This document shows positions 1 through 14,800 of a DNA stretch of 64,000 nucleotides, piece after piece; the first letter of the stretch is position 1, and every line of letters begins with the position of its first letter. The DNA is taken from positions 26,485-90,484 of the forward strand of contig JAKZAN010000143.1 in NCBI GenBank assembly GCA_023053545.1. Direction: 5' to 3'. The translations under genes and the position numbers were made by a program. This stretch comes from Lepidurus packardi. Taxonomy: Eukaryota; Arthropoda; Branchiopoda; Notostraca; Triopsidae. A model generated the notes under the pieces. The model saw only the letters and a list, made by a program, of their open reading frames with translations, did no database searches and was not told where the DNA came from.

Positions 1-3000
1 TCCTTACGGACGGAATTAATTCCTTACGGACTGAATTAATTCTTTACGAACTTAATTAATTCCTTACGGACATAATTAATTCCTTACGGACTGAACTAAT
101 TCCTTACGGACGTAATTAATTTATTACGGACTGAATTAATTCACTACGGACGGAATTAATTCCTTACGGACTGAATTAATTCCTTACGGACTGAACTAAT
201 TCTTTACGGACGGAATTAATTCCTTACGGACTGAATTAATTCCTTACGGAATGAATTAATTCATTACGGACTTAATTAAATCCTTACCGACATAAATAAT
301 TCCTTACGGAATGAATTATTTCCTTACCGACTGAATAAATTCCTTACGGCCTGATTTAATTCCTTACAGACTAAATTAATTCCTAACGGCCTGATTTAAT
401 TTCTTACAGACTGAATTAATTCCTTATGGACTGAATTATTTCCTTACGAACTTAATTAATTCCTTACGGACTTAATTAATTCCTTACGGACTGAACTAAT
501 TCCTTACGGACTAAATTAATTCCTTGCGGACTGAATTAATTCCTTACTGAATGAATTAATTCCTTACGGACTGAATAAATACCTTGCGGACTGAATTAAT
601 TCCTTACGGACTGAATTAATTCCTTACGGACTGAATAAATTCCTTACGGACTGAATTATTTCTTTACAGACTGTATTAACTACTTACGGACTGAATTAAT
701 TCTTTACGGACTGAATTAATTCCTTGGGGACTGAATTAATTCCTTACGGACTCAATTAATTCATTACGGACTTAAATATTTCCTTACGGACTGAATTAAT
801 TAATTACGGACTGAATTAATTAATTACGGACTTAATTAATCCATTACGGACTTAATTAATTCATTACGGACTGAATTAATTTCTTACCGACTGAATTAAT
901 TCCTTGCGGCCTGATTTAATTCCTTACAGACTGAATTAATTCCTTATGGAATGAATTAATTCCTTACCGACATAATTAATTCCTTACGGAATGAATTAAT
1001 TCCTTACGGACTGAATAAATTCCTTACGGACTGAATTAATTCCTTACGGAATGAATTAATTCATTACGGACTTAATTAGTTCCTTACGGACTTAATTAAT
1101 TCGTTACGGACTGAATTAATTCCTTGGGGACTGAATTAATTCCTTAGGGACTTAATTAATTCCTTACGGACTGAATAAATTCCTTACTGACTTTATAAAT
1201 TACTTACGGATTATATGAATTCCTTACGGACTTAATTAAATGCTTACGGAATGAATTAATTCGTTACGGACTGAATTAATTTCTTACGGACTTAATTAAT
1301 TCCTTACGGCCTGATTTAATTCCTTACAGACTGAATTAATTCCTTACCGCCTGATTTAATTCCTTACAGACTGAATTAATTCCTTATGGACTGAATTAAT
1401 TCCTTACGAACTTAATTAATTCCTTACGGACTGAATAAATTCCTTTCGGACTGAATTAATTCTTTACGGACTGAATTAATTCCTTACGGACTGAATTAAT
1501 TCCTTACGGACTGAACTAATTCCTCTCGGACGGAATTAATTCCTTACGGACTGAATTAATTCCTTACGGAATGAATTAATTCTTTATGATTGATTGAATT
1601 CCTTACTTACTGAATTAATTAGTTCCGGAATAAATTAATTCCTTACGGACTGAATTAATTCCTTACGGACTGAATTAATGCCTTACGGACTGAATTAATT
1701 CCTTACGGACTGAATTAATTCCTTACGGACTGAATTAATTCCTTACGGACTGAATTAATTCCTTACGGACTGAATTAATTCTTTATGATTGATTGAAATC
1801 CTCACTTACTGAATTAATTAGTTACGTACTGAATTAATTAATTACGGACAGAATTAATTCTTTACGGACTGAATTAACTACTTAGGATTGAATTAATTCC
1901 TTACGGACTGAATTAATTCCTTAGGGACTTAATTAATTGATTACGGACTTAATTAATTCCTTACGGACTGAATAAATTCCTTACTGACTTTATAAATTAC
2001 TTACGGATTATATCAATTCCTTACGGACTTAATTAAATGCTTACGGAATGAATTAATTCATTACGGACCGAATTAATTTCTTACGGACTTAATTAATTCT
2101 TTACGGCCTGATTTAATTCCTAACAGACTGAATATTCCTTACGGCCTGATTTAATTCCTTACATACTGAATTAATTCCTTACGGACTGAATTAATTCCTT
2201 ACGGACTTAATTAATTCCTTACGGACTTAATTAATTCCTTGCGGACTGAATTAATTATCTACGGACTGAATTAATTCCTTACGGACTGAATTAATTAATT
2301 ACTGACTGAATTAACTACTTTCGGGCTGAATTAATTCTTTACGAAATGAATTAATTCCTTGGGGACTGAATTGATTCTTTACGGACTTAAATAATTCATT
2401 ACGGACTTAATTATTTCCTTACGGGCATAATTAATTCCTTGGGGACTGAATTAATTCCTTACGGACTGAATTAATTCCTTACGGACTGAATAAATTCCTT
2501 ACGTACTGAATTAATTCCTTACGAAATGAATTAATTCATTACGGACTTAATTAAATCCTTACCGAAATAAATAATTCCTTACGGAATGAATTAATTCTTT
2601 ATGATTGATTGAATTCCTTACTTACTGAATTAATTAGTTACGGACTGAATTAATATCTTACGGACTGAATTAATTCCTTACGGACTAAATTAATTCCATA
2701 CGGACTGAATTAATTCCTTACGGACTGAATTAATTCTTTATGGTTGATTTAATTCCTTACTTACTGAATTAATTAGTTCCGTAATGAATTAATTCCTTAC
2801 GGACTGAATTAATTCCTTACCACCTGAATTATTTACTTAGGGACTGAATCAAATCCTTACGGACTTAATTAATTCATTACGGACTGAATTAATTCCTTAC
2901 GGACTTACTTAATTCCTTACGGACTTACTTAATTCCTTACGGACTTAATTAATTTCTTGCGGACTGAATTAATTCCTTACGGACTGAATTAATGCCTTAC

Positions 3001-6000
3001 GGACTGAATAAATTCCTTACGGACTGAATTAATTCCTTACGGACTGAATTAATTCCTTACGGACTGAATTAATTCTTTATGATTGATTGAAATCCTTACT
3101 AACTGAATTAATTATTTACGTACTGAATTAATTAATTACGGACTGAATTAATTCCTTACGGACTGAATTACTACTTAGGATTGAATTAATTCCTTACGGA
3201 CTGAATTAATTCCTTACGGACTGAATTAATTCCTTGGGGACAGAATTAATTCCTTAGGGACTTAATTAATTGATTACGGACTTAATTAATTCCTTACGGA
3301 CTGAATAAATTCCTTACTGACTTTATAAATTACTTACGGATTATATCAATTCCTTACGGACTTAATTAAATGCTTACGGAATGAATTAATTCATTACGGA
3401 CTGAATTAATTTCTTACCGCCTGATTTAATTCCTTACAGACTGAATTAATTCCTTATGGACCGAATTAATTCCTTACGAACTTAATTAATTCCTTACGGA
3501 CTTAATTAATTCCTTGCGGACTGAATTAATTCCTTACGGACTGAATTAATGCCTTACGGACTGAATAAATTCCTTACGGACTGAATTAATTCTTTACGGA
3601 CTGAATTAATTCCTTACGGACTGAATTAATTCCTTACGGACTGAACTAATTCCTTACCGATGGAATTAATTCCTTACGGACTGAATTAATTCCTTACGGA
3701 ATGAATTAATTCATTACGGACTTAATTAAATCCTTACCGACATAATAAATTCCTTACGGAATGAATTAATTCCTTACGGACTGAATTAATTCCTTACGGA
3801 CTGAATTAATTCCTTACCACCTGAATTAACTACTTAGGGACTGAATTAAATCTTTACGGACTTAATTAAATGCGAACGGAATGAATTAATTCCTTACGGA
3901 CTGAATTAATTCCTTACGTAATGAATTAATTCGTTACGGACTGAATGAATTCCTTACCGGCTGAATTAATTCCTTACGGACTGAATTAATTCTTTACGGA
4001 CTGAATTAATTCTTTATGATTGATTGAATTCCTTACTTACTGAATTAATTAGTTATGGACTGAATTAGTTCCTTACGGAATGAATTAATTCCTTACGGAC
4101 TGAATTAACTACTTAGGGACTGAATTAATTCCTTACGGACTGAATTAATTCCTTACGGAATGAATGAATTCCTTACCGACTGAATTAATTCCTTACGGAC
4201 TGAATTAATTCCTTACGGACTGAATTAATTCTTTATGATTGATTGAATTCCTTACTTACTGAATTAATTAGTTATGGACTGAATTAATTCGTTACGGACT
4301 GAATGAATTCCTTACCGACTGAATTAATTCCTTACGGACTGAATTAGTTCCTTACGTACTGAATTAATTCTTTACGGACTGAATGAATTCCTTACCGACT
4401 GAATTAATTCCTTACGGACTGAATTAATTCCTTACGGACTTAATTGAATCCTTACCGACATAATTAATTCCTTACGGAATGAATTAATTCTTTATGATTG
4501 ATTTAATTCCTTACTTACTGAATTAATTAGTTACGGACTGAATTAATTCCATACGGACTGAATTTATTCCTTACGGACTAAATTAATTCCTTACGGACTG
4601 AATTAATTCTTTATGATTGATTGAATTCCTTACTTACTGAATTAATTAGTTCCGGACTGAATTAATTCCTTACGGACTGAATTAATTCCTTACGGACTGA
4701 ATTAATTCTTTATGATTGATTGAAATCCTTACTTACTGAATTAATTAGTTACGTACTGAATTAATTAATTACGGACTGAATTAATTCCTTACGGACTGAA
4801 TTAATTCCTTGGGGACTGAATTAATTCCTTAGGGACTTAATTAATTGATTACGGACTTAATTATTTCCTTACGGACTGAATAAATTCCTTACTGACTTTA
4901 TAAATTACTTACGGATTATATCAATTCCTTACGGACTTAATTAAATGCTTACGGAATGAATTAATTCATTACGGACTGAATTAATTTCTTACGGAATTAA
5001 TTAATTCCTTACGGCCTGATTTAATTAATTACAGACTGAATTAATTCATTACCTCCTTATTTAATTCCTTACAGACTGAATTAAATCCTTATGGACTGAA
5101 TTAATTCCTTACGAACTTAATTAATTCCATACGGACTTAATTAATTCTTTGCGGACTGAATTAATTCCTTACGGACTGAATAAAATCCTTACGGACTGAA
5201 TTAATTCTTTACGGACTGAATTAATTCCTTACGGACTGAATTAATTCCTTAAGGACTGAACTAATTCCTTACGGACGGAATTAATTCCTTACGGACTGAA
5301 TTAATTCCTTACGGAATGAATTAATTCATTACGGACTTAATTAAATCCTTACCGACATAATTAATTCCTTACGGAATGAATTAATTCTTTATGATTGATT
5401 GAATTCCTTACTTACTGCATTAATTAGTTCCGGAATGAATTAATTCCTTACGGACTGAATTAATTCCTTACGGACTGAATTAATTCCTTACCACATGAAT
5501 TAACTACTTAGGGACTGAATTAAATCCTTACGGACTTAATTAAATGCTTACGGAATGAATTAATTCCTTACGTACTGAATTAATTCATAACGGACTGAAT
5601 GAATTCCTTACCGACTGAATTAATTCCTTACGGACTGAATTAATTCCTTACGGACTGAATTAATTCTTTATGATTGATTGAATTCCTTACTTACTGAATT
5701 AATTAGTTATGGACTGAATTAATTCGTTACGGACTGAATGAATTCCTTACCGACTGAATTAATTCCTTACGGACTGAATAGTTCCTTACGTACTAAATTA
5801 ATTCGTTACGGACTGAATGAATTCCTTACCGACTGAATTAATTCCTTACGGACTTAATTAAATCCTTACCGACATAATTAATTCCTTACGGAATGAATTA
5901 ATTCTTTATGATTGATTGAATTCCTTACTTACTGAATTAATTAGTTACGGACTGAATTAATTCCATACGGACTGAATTAATTCCTTACGGACTAAATTAA

Positions 6001-7973
6001 TTCCTTACGGACTGAATTAATTCTTTATGATTGATTGAATTCCTTACTTACTGAATTAATTAGTTCCGGAATGAATTAATTCCTTACGGACTGAATTAAT
6101 TCCTTATCACCTGAATTAACTACTTAGGGACTGAATTAAATCCTAACGGACTTAATTAATTCATTACGGACTGAATTAATTCATTACGGATTGAATTCAT
6201 TCCTTACGGACTGAATTAATTAATTACGGACTGAATTAATTCCTTACCACCTGAATTAACTACTTAGGGACTTAATTAAATGCTTACGGAATGAATTAAT
6301 TCCTTACGGACTGAATTAATTCCTTACGTACTGAATTAATTCGTTACGGACTGAATGAATTCCTTACCGACTGAATTAATTTCTTACGGACTGAATTAAT
6401 TCCTTACGGACTGAATTAATTCTGTATGATTGATTGAATTCCTTACTTACTGAATTAATTAGTTATGGACTGAATTAGTTCCTTACGGAATGAATTAATT
6501 CCTTACGGACTGAATTAACTACTTAAGGACTGAATTAATTCCTTACGGACTGAATTAATTCCTTACGGAATGAATGAATTCCTTACCGACTGAATTAATT
6601 CCTTACGGACTGAATTAATTCCTTACGGACTGAATTAATTCCTTACGGACTAAATTAATTCCTTACGGACTGAATTAATTCTTTATGATTGATTGAATTC
6701 CTTACTTACTGAATTAATTAGTTCCGGAATGAATTAATTCCTTACGAACTGAATTAATTCCTTACGGACTGAATTAATTCCTTACGGACTGAATTAATTT
6801 TTTATGATTGATTAAAATCCTTACTTACTGAATTAATTAGTTACGTACTGAATTAATTAATTACGGACTGAATTAATTCCTTACGGACTGAATTAACTAC
6901 TTAGGACTGAATTAATTCCTTACGGACTGAATTAATTCCTTGGGGACTGAATTAATTCCTTAGGGACTTAATTAATTGATTACGGACTTAATTATTTCCT
7001 TACGGACTGAATAAATTCCTTACGTAATGAATTAATTCGTTACGGACTGAATGAATTCCTTACCGGCTGAATTAATTCCTTACGGACTGAATTAATTCCT
7101 TACTCCTGACTTTATAAATTACTTACGGATTATATAAATTCCTTACGGACTTAATTAAATGCTTACGGAATGAATTAATTCATTACGGACTGAATTAATT
7201 TCTTACGGACTTAATTAATTCCTTACGGCCTGATTTAATTAATTACAGACTGAATTAATTCATTACCGCCTTATTTAATTCCTTACAGACTGAATTAATT
7301 CCTTATGGACTGAATTAATTCCTTACGAACTTAATTAATTCCTTACGGACTTAATTAATTCCTTGCGGACTGAATTAATTCCTTACGGACTGAATTAATG
7401 CCTTACGGACTGAATAAATTCCTTACGGACTGAATTAATTCTTTACGGACTGAATTATTTCCTTACGGACTGAATTAATTCCTTACGGACTGAACTAATT
7501 CCTTACCGATGGAATTAATTCCTTACGGACTGAATTAATTCCTTACGGAATGAATTAATTCATTACGGACTGAATTAATTCCTTACGGACTGAAGTAATT
7601 CCTTACCACCTGAATTAACTACTTAGGGACTGAATTAAATCTTTACGGACTTAATTAAATGCGTACGGAATGAATTAATTCCTAACTGACTGAATTAATT
7701 CCTTACGTAATGAATTAATTCGTTACGGACTGAATGAATTCCTTACCGGCTGAATTAATTCCTTACGGACTGAATTAATTCCTTACGGACTGAATTAATT
7801 CTTTATGATTGATTGAATTCCTTACTTACTGAATTAATTAGTTATGGACTGAATTAGTTCCTTACGGATTGAATTAATTCCTTACGGACTGAATTAATTC
7901 CTTGCAGACTGAAATATTTCCTTACGGACTGAATTAATTCCTTACGGACTGAATAAATTTCTTACGGACTGAA
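1..7973 (+). repeat. Satellite A, 20 bp monomer, forward array
   Basis: About 400 tandem copies of a 20 bp unit, consensus TTCCTTACGGACTGAATTAA, with point variants such as CTTAATTAA, ATGAATTAA and TTGGGGACTG. A 19 bp variant monomer (CTTTATGATTGATTGAATT) followed by CCTTACTTACTGAATTAATT recurs about 18 times, near 1581, 1781, 2598, 2736, 3074, 4011, 4221, 4489, 4609, 4698, 5387, 5667, 5902, 6022, 6420, 6681, 6801 and 7801. A second marker block (ACTGACTTTATAAATTACTT) recurs near 1187, 1985, 3315, 4893 and 7108. These show irregular higher-order duplication of multi-monomer blocks. No coding potential: in-frame stops occur in all frames. The array continues off the left edge of the window. 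Confidence 0.97.
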
Positions 7974-10900
7974 TCGGGTCTCTGATCGGGTCTCTGATCG
8001 GATCTCTGATCGGGTCTCTGATCGGATCTCTGATCGGGTCTCTAATCGGTTTTCTGATCGGGTTAACAGACATGCACTTTGATCGGGTCTCTGATCGGGT
8101 CTCTAATCGGGTCTCTAATCGGGTCTCTGATCGGGTCTCTAATTGGGTTAACAGGCGTGCACTTTGATCGGGTCTCCTGTCGGGTCTCTGATCGGGTCTC
8201 TTATCGCGTCTCTGATCGGGTCTCTGATCGGGTTAACAGACGTGCACTTTGATCGGGTCTCTGATGGGGTCTCTGATCGGGTCTCTGATCGGGTCTCTGA
8301 TCGGGTCTCTAATCGGGTTAACAGACGTGCAATTTGACCGGGTCTCAAATCGCGTCTCTGATCGGGTCTCTGATCTGGTCTCTAATCGGGTCTCTAATCG
8401 TGTCTCTGATCGGGTCTCTAATCGGGTCTCTAATCGGGTCTCTAATCGGGTCTCTGATCGTGTCTCTGATCGGATTAACAGACGTGCACTTTGATCGGGT
8501 CTCTGATCGGGTCTCTAATCGGGTCTCTAATCGGGGCTCTAATCGGGTCTCTGATCGGGTCTCTGATCGGGTCTCTAATCGGGTCTCTGATCTGGTCTCT
8601 AATCGGGTCTCTAATCGGGTCGCTGATCGGGTATCTGATCGGTTCTCTAATCGGGTTAACAGACGTGCACTTTGATCGTGCACTTTGATTGGGTCTCTGA
8701 TCTGGTCTCTAATCGGGTCTCTAATCGGGTCTCTGATCGGGTCTCTGATCGGGTCTCTAATCGGGTTATTCTAATCGGGTCGCTGATCGGGTATCTAATC
8801 CGGTCTCTAATCGGGTTAACAGACGTGCACTTTGATCGGGTCTCCGATCGGGTCTCTGATCGGGTCTCTGATCGGGTCTGTAATCGGGTCTCTAATCGGG
8901 TCTCTTATCGGGTCTCTGATCGGATTAACAGACGTGCACTTTGATCGGGTCTCTGATCGGGTCTCTGATCGGGTCTCTGATCGGGTCTCTGATCGGGTCT
9001 CTGATCGGGTCTCTGATCGGGTCTCTGATCGGGTCTCTGATCGGGTCTCTGATCGGGTTAACAGACATGCACTTTGACCGGGTCTCTGATCGGGTCTCTA
9101 ATCGGGTCTCTGATCTGGTCTCTAATCGGGTCTCTAATCGGGTCGCTGATCGGGTATCTGATCGGTTCTCTAATCGGGTTAACAGACGTGCACTTTGATC
9201 GTGCACTTTGATCGTGCAATTTGATCGGGTCTCTGATATGGTCTCTAATCGGGTCTCCAATCGGGTCTCTGATCGGGTCTCTGATCGGGTCTCTAATCGG
9301 GTTATTCTAATCGGGTCGCTGATCGGGTATCTGATCGGCTCTCTAATCGGGTTAACAGACGTAAATCGGGTCGCTGATCGGGTATCTAATCGGGTCTCTA
9401 ATCGGGTTAACAGACTTGCACTTTGATCGGGTCTCCGATCGGGTCTCTGATCGGGTCTCTGATCGGGTCTGTAATCGGGTCTCTAATCGGGTATCTAATC
9501 GGGTCTCTAATCGGGTTAACAGACTTGCACTTTGATCGGGTCTCCGATCGGGTCTCTGATCGGGTCTCTGATCGGGTCTGTAATCGGGTCTCTAATCGGG
9601 TCTCTGATCGGGTCTCTGATCGGGTTAACAGACATGCACTTTGACCGGGTATCTGATCGGTTCTCTAATCGGGTTAACAGACGTGCACTTTGATCGTGCA
9701 CTTTGATCGGGTCTCTGATATGGTCTCTAATCGGGTCTCTAATCGGGTCTCTGATCGGGTCTCTGATCGGGTCTCTAATCGGGACTCTAATCGGGTCTCT
9801 AATCGGGTCCCTTATCGTGTCTCTGATCGGGTCTGTAATCGGATCTCTAATCGGGTTTCTTATCGGGTCTCTGATCGGATTAAAAGACGTGCACTTTGAT
9901 CGGGTCTCTGATCGGGTCTCTAATCGGGTCTCTGATCTGGTCTCTAGTCGGGTCTCTAATCGGGTCGCTGATCGGGAATCTGATCGGTTCTCTAATCGGG
10001 TTAACAGACGTGCACTTTGATCGTGCACTTTGATCGGGTCTCTGATCTGGTCTCTAATCGGGTCTCTAATCGGGTCTCTATTCGGGTCTCTGATCGGGTC
10101 TCTAATCGGGTTATCAGACGTGCATTTTGATCGGGTCTCTTATCGGGTCTCTGATCGGGTCTCTGATCGGGTCTCTGATCGGGTCTCTGATCGGGTCTCT
10201 GATCGGGTCTCTAATCTTGTCTCTAATCGGGTCTCTGATCGGGTCTCTGATCGTGTCTCTAATAGGGCCTCTAATCGAGCTTCTGATCGGGTCTCTGATC
10301 GGGTTAACAGACGTGCACTCTCTAATCGGGTCTCTGATCGGGTCTCTGATCGGGTCTCTGGTCGGGTCTCTGATCGGGACTCTGATCGGGTCTCTGATCG
10401 TATCTCTGATCGGGTCTCTGATCGGGTCTCTGATCGGGTCTCTGATCGGGTCTCTGATCGGGTTAACAGACGTGCACTTTGACCGGGTCTCTGATGGGGT
10501 CTCTGATCGGGTCTCTGATCGGGTCTCTGATCGGGTCTCTGATAGGGTCTCTGATCGGGTCTCTGATCGGGTCTCTGATCGGGTCTCTAATCTGGTTAAC
10601 AGACGTGCATTTTGATCGGGTCTCTAATCGGGTCTCTGATCGGGTCTCTGATCGGGTCTCTAATCCGGTCTCTAATCGGGTCTCTGATCGGGTCTGTAAT
10701 CGGGTCTCTAATCGGGTCTCTTATCGGGTTTCTTATCGGGTCTCTTATCGGGTCTCTGATCGGGTCTCTGATCGGGTCTCTGATCGGGTCTCTGATCGGG
10801 TTAACAGACATGCACTTTGACCGGGTCTCTGATGGGGTCTCTGATCGGGTCTCTGATCGGGTCTCTGATCGGGTCTCTGATCGGGTCTCTAATCTGGTTA

Positions 10901-11629
10901 ACAGACGTGCATTTTGATCGGGTTTCTAATCGGGTCTCTGATCGGGTCTCTGATCGGGTCTCTAATCGGGTCGCTGATCGGGTATCTGATCGGTTCTCTA
11001 ATCGGGTTAACAGACGTGCACTTTGATCGTGCACTTTGATCGGGTCTCTGATCTGGTCTCTAATCGGGTCTCTAATCGGGTCTCTGATCGGGTCTCTGAT
11101 CGGGTCTCTAATCGGGTTATTCTAATCGGGTCGCTGATCGGGTATCTGATCGGGTCTCTAATCGGGTTATCAGACGTGCACTTTGATCGGGTCTCCGATC
11201 GGGTCTCTAATCGGGCCTCTAATCGGGTCTCTAATCGGGTCCCTTATCGTGACTCTGATCGGGTCTGTAATCGGGTCTCTAATCGGGTCTCTTATCGGGT
11301 CTCTGATCGGGTCTCTGATCGGATTAACAGACGTGCACTTTGATCGGGTCTCTTTAATTGGTCTCTAATCGGGTCTCTAATCGGGTCTCTAATCGGGTCT
11401 CTATTCGGGTCTCTGATCGGGTCTCTAATCGGGTTATCAGACGTGCATTTTGATCGGGTCTCTTATCGGGTCTCTGATCGGGTCTCTAATCGTGTATCTG
11501 GTCGGGTCTCAAATAGGGTCTCTAATCGAGTCTCTGATCGGGTCTCTAATCGGGTCTCTGATCGGGTCTCTGATCGGGTCTCTGATCGGGTTAACAGACG
11601 TGCACACTTTGATCTCTCACTTTGGTCTG
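7974..11629 (+). repeat. Satellite B, 12 bp monomer with a 25 bp spacer unit
   Basis: Tandem 12 bp units, GATCGGGTCTCT and AATCGGGTCTCT, are interrupted about 28 times by a 25 bp unit made of GATCGG plus GTTAACAGACGTGCACTTT. A duplicated half-spacer (GTGCACTTTGATC twice) recurs near 8666, 9190, 9686, 10010 and 11020, each time followed by a similar run of variants, and GGTTATTCTAATCGGGTCGC recurs near 8765, 9301 and 11115, so blocks of several hundred bases have been duplicated. Because 12 is a multiple of three and the unit has no stop in several frames, both strands show apparent ORFs of 60-170 codons with SLIG, RVSD/RVSN, IRDP or ETRS repeats. I regard these as by-products. The entry junction shares GAATCGGG-like bases with satellite A; the exit (11605-11629) is transitional sequence. 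Confidence 0.96.
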
Positions 11630-11800
11630 TTACGGACCTAATTAATTCATTACGGACTTAATTAATTCATTACGGACTTAATTCATTCCCTACAGACTTA
11701 ATTAATTAATTACGGACTTAATTCATTCCCTACAGACTTAATTAATTCATTACGGACTTTATTAATTCAGTACGGGCTTAATTCATACCTGACGGACTTA
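11630..11800 (+). repeat. Satellite A variant, short forward block
   Basis: About eight copies of a 20 bp unit of the form TTCATTACGGACTTAATTAA, the same family and orientation as the array at the left edge but dominated by the CTTAATTAA variant. It separates satellites B and C. The close match of this variant to satellite E further right suggests that E arose from it. Confidence 0.9.
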
Positions 11801-14800
11801 TACTTTTACTGGTTTATACTAGTTCAAACTGGTTTAAACCGGTTACGACGGGCTTAATATGGTTGAAACTGGTTAAAACTAGATTATAAACTGGTTTATA
11901 CCGGTGTAAACAGGTCTAAACTGGTTTTAACTGGTATAAACTGGTTTACACATGTCTAAACTGGTTTAAACTGGTTTATACTAGTTCAAACTGGTTTAAA
12001 TTTTTTTTAACAGGTCTAAGCTTGTCTAAACTAGTTTTTGAACCGTTTTTAACTGGCTTAAACTGGTTTAAACCAGGCCTTAACAGGTGTAAACTGGTTT
12101 AAACCGTTTTTAACTGGCTTAAACTGGTTTAAGCCAGGCTTTAACAGGTGTAAACTGGTTTAAACTAGTTTAATAACTGTTCTACACTGGTTTAACCTGG
12201 TTTATACTAGTTGAAACTGGTTTAAACTGGTTTACACATGTCTAAACTGGTTTAAGCTAGTTTATAAACTGGTTTGCTTAAACTGGTTTATACTAGTTCG
12301 AACTTGTTTACACCGGTTAAAACTGGCATAATCTGGTTTAAACTGGTTAAAAACTAGGTTATAAACTGGTTTATACCGGTGTAAACAGGTGTTAACTGGT
12401 TTTAACTGGTATAAACTGGTTTACACAGGTCTAAACTGGTTTAAACTGGTTTATACTAGTTCAATATGGTTTAAATTTTTTTAACAGGTCTAAACTTGTT
12501 TAAACTAGTTTATAAACTGGTTTAAACTAGTTTAAACTGGTTTAAACTGGTTTCAATTGGATTACACTGGTTTAAACTAGTTTAAACCAGTTAAAAAACT
12601 GGATTAAAATGGTTTTAACTGGCTAAAACTGGTTTAATCTGGTTTAAACAGGTCTAAACTTGTTTAAACTAGTTTAAACTAGTTTATAAACTGGTTTAAA
12701 CTGGTGTAAACAGTTCTAAACTGGATTTAACTGGTTTAAACTGGTTAACACAGGTCGAAACTGGTTTAAGGTAGTTTATAAACTGGTTTATACTAGTTCA
12801 GATTGGTTTAAACGCGTTTAAACAGTTCTACTGATTTAAACTAGTTTACAAACGGGTTTAAACTGGTTTAAACTGGTTTATTCTAGTTCAAACTGGTTTA
12901 AACCGGTTAAACAGGTCTGATCTGGTTTAAACTAGTTTAGGAACTGGTTTTAACTGGTTTAAACCGGTTTAAACTGGTGTAAACTGGTTTAATCTGGTTC
13001 AAAAAGGTATAAACTGGTTTATTATAGTTTATAAACGGGTTTTAACTGGTTTAGACCGGTTTAAACTGGTTAAAAGTGTTTAAAAACTGGCTTAAACTGG
13101 TTTAAACTGGTTTAAGCAGGTCTAAACTGGTTTAAACTGGTTTAAGCTTGTCTAAACTGGTTTAAACTAGTCTCTTAACTGGTTTACACTGGTTTACACT
13201 GGTTTAACCTGGTTTATACTAGTTTAAACTGGTTTACACATGTCTAAACTGGTTTAAGCTAGTTTGTAAACTGGTTTGTTTAAACTGGTTTATACTAGTT
13301 CAAACTGGTTTAAATTTTTTTAACAGGTCTAAGCTTGTTTAAACTAGTTTATAAACTGGTTGAAACCTTTTTTAACTTGCTTAAACTGGTTTAAACCAGG
13401 CCTAAACAGGTCTAAACTTGTTTTAAACTAGTTTATTAACTGTGTTACACTGGTTTAAACTTGTTCATACTAGTTCAAACTGGTTTAAACTGGTTTACAC
13501 AGGTCTAAACTGGTTTAAGCTAGTTTATAAACTAGTTAATACCGGTGTAAACAGGTCTAAACTGGTTTTAACTGGTAAAGACTGGTTTACACAGGTCTAA
13601 GCTGGTTTAAACTGGTTTATACTAGTTCAAACTGGTTTAAATTTTTTTGACAGGTCTAAACTAGTTTATAAACTGGTTTAAACTAGTTTTAACTGGCTAA
13701 ACTGGTTTCAACTGGATTAAACTGGTTTAAACTAGTTTAAACCCGTTAAAAAACTGGATTAAACCGGTTTTAACTGGCTTAAACTGGTTTAATCTGGTTT
13801 AAACAGGTCTGAACTTGTTTAAACTAGTTTATAAACTGGTTTAAACTAGTTTATAAACTGGTTTAAACTGGTGTAAACAGTTCTAAACTGAATTTAACTG
13901 GTTTAAACTGGTTTAAACTGGTTAACACAGGTCGAAACTGGTTTCACGTAGTTTATAAACTGGTTTATACTAGTTCAGACTGGTTTAAACCGGTTTAAAC
14001 AGGTCTAATGATTTAAACTAGATTGTAAACGGGTTTAAACTGGTTTAAACTGGTTTATTCTAGTTCAAACTGGTTTAAAAGGGTTAAACAGGTCTGATCT
14101 GGTTTAAACTGGTGTAAACTGGTTTAAACTGGTGTAAAATGGTTTAAACTGGTGTAAACTGGTTTAAACTGGTTCAAACTGGTTCAAAAATTTATAAACT
14201 GGTTTAATATAGTTTATAAACGGGTTTGAACTGGTTTAAACCGGTTTAAACCGGTTAAAATAGTTTAAAAACTGGCTTAAACTGGTTTAAACTGGCTTAA
14301 GCAGGTCTAAACTGGTTTAAACTAGTTTATAAACTGTTTTAAACTGGTTTATACTAGTTCAAACTGGTTTAAACTGGTTTACACATGTCTAAACTGGTTT
14401 AAGCTAGTTTATAAACCGGTTTGTTTAAACTGGTTTATACTAGTTCAAACTGGTTTAAACCGGTTAAAACTGGCTTAATCTGGTTAAACTGGTTAAAACT
14501 AGATTATAAACTGGTTTATACCGGTGTAAACAGATCTAAACTGGTTTTAACTGGTATAAACTGGTTTACACAGGTCTAAACTGGTTTAAACTGGTTTATA
14601 CTAGTTTAAACTGGTTGAAATTTTTTTAACAGGTCTAAGCTTGTTTAAACTAGTTTATAAACTGGTTGAAACCTTTTTTAACTTGTTTAAACTGGTTTAA
14701 ACCAGGCCTAAACAGGTCTAAACTGGTGTAAACTAGTTTATTAACTGTTTTACACTGGTTTAAACTGGTTTATACTAGTTCAAACTGGTTTTAACTGGTT

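Noticed and set aside
8040..11604. Satellite B as a CRISPR-like array (repeat plus spacer)
   Set aside because: Repeats and the 25 bp unit are both near-constant; there are no unique spacers and the context is eukaryotic.
8148..11661. Many ORFs of 60-170 codons on both strands with SLIG, RVSD, IRDP and ETRS repeats
   Set aside because: They are forced by a stop-free 12 bp repeat; they overlap in several frames, have no domain and end at satellite variants.
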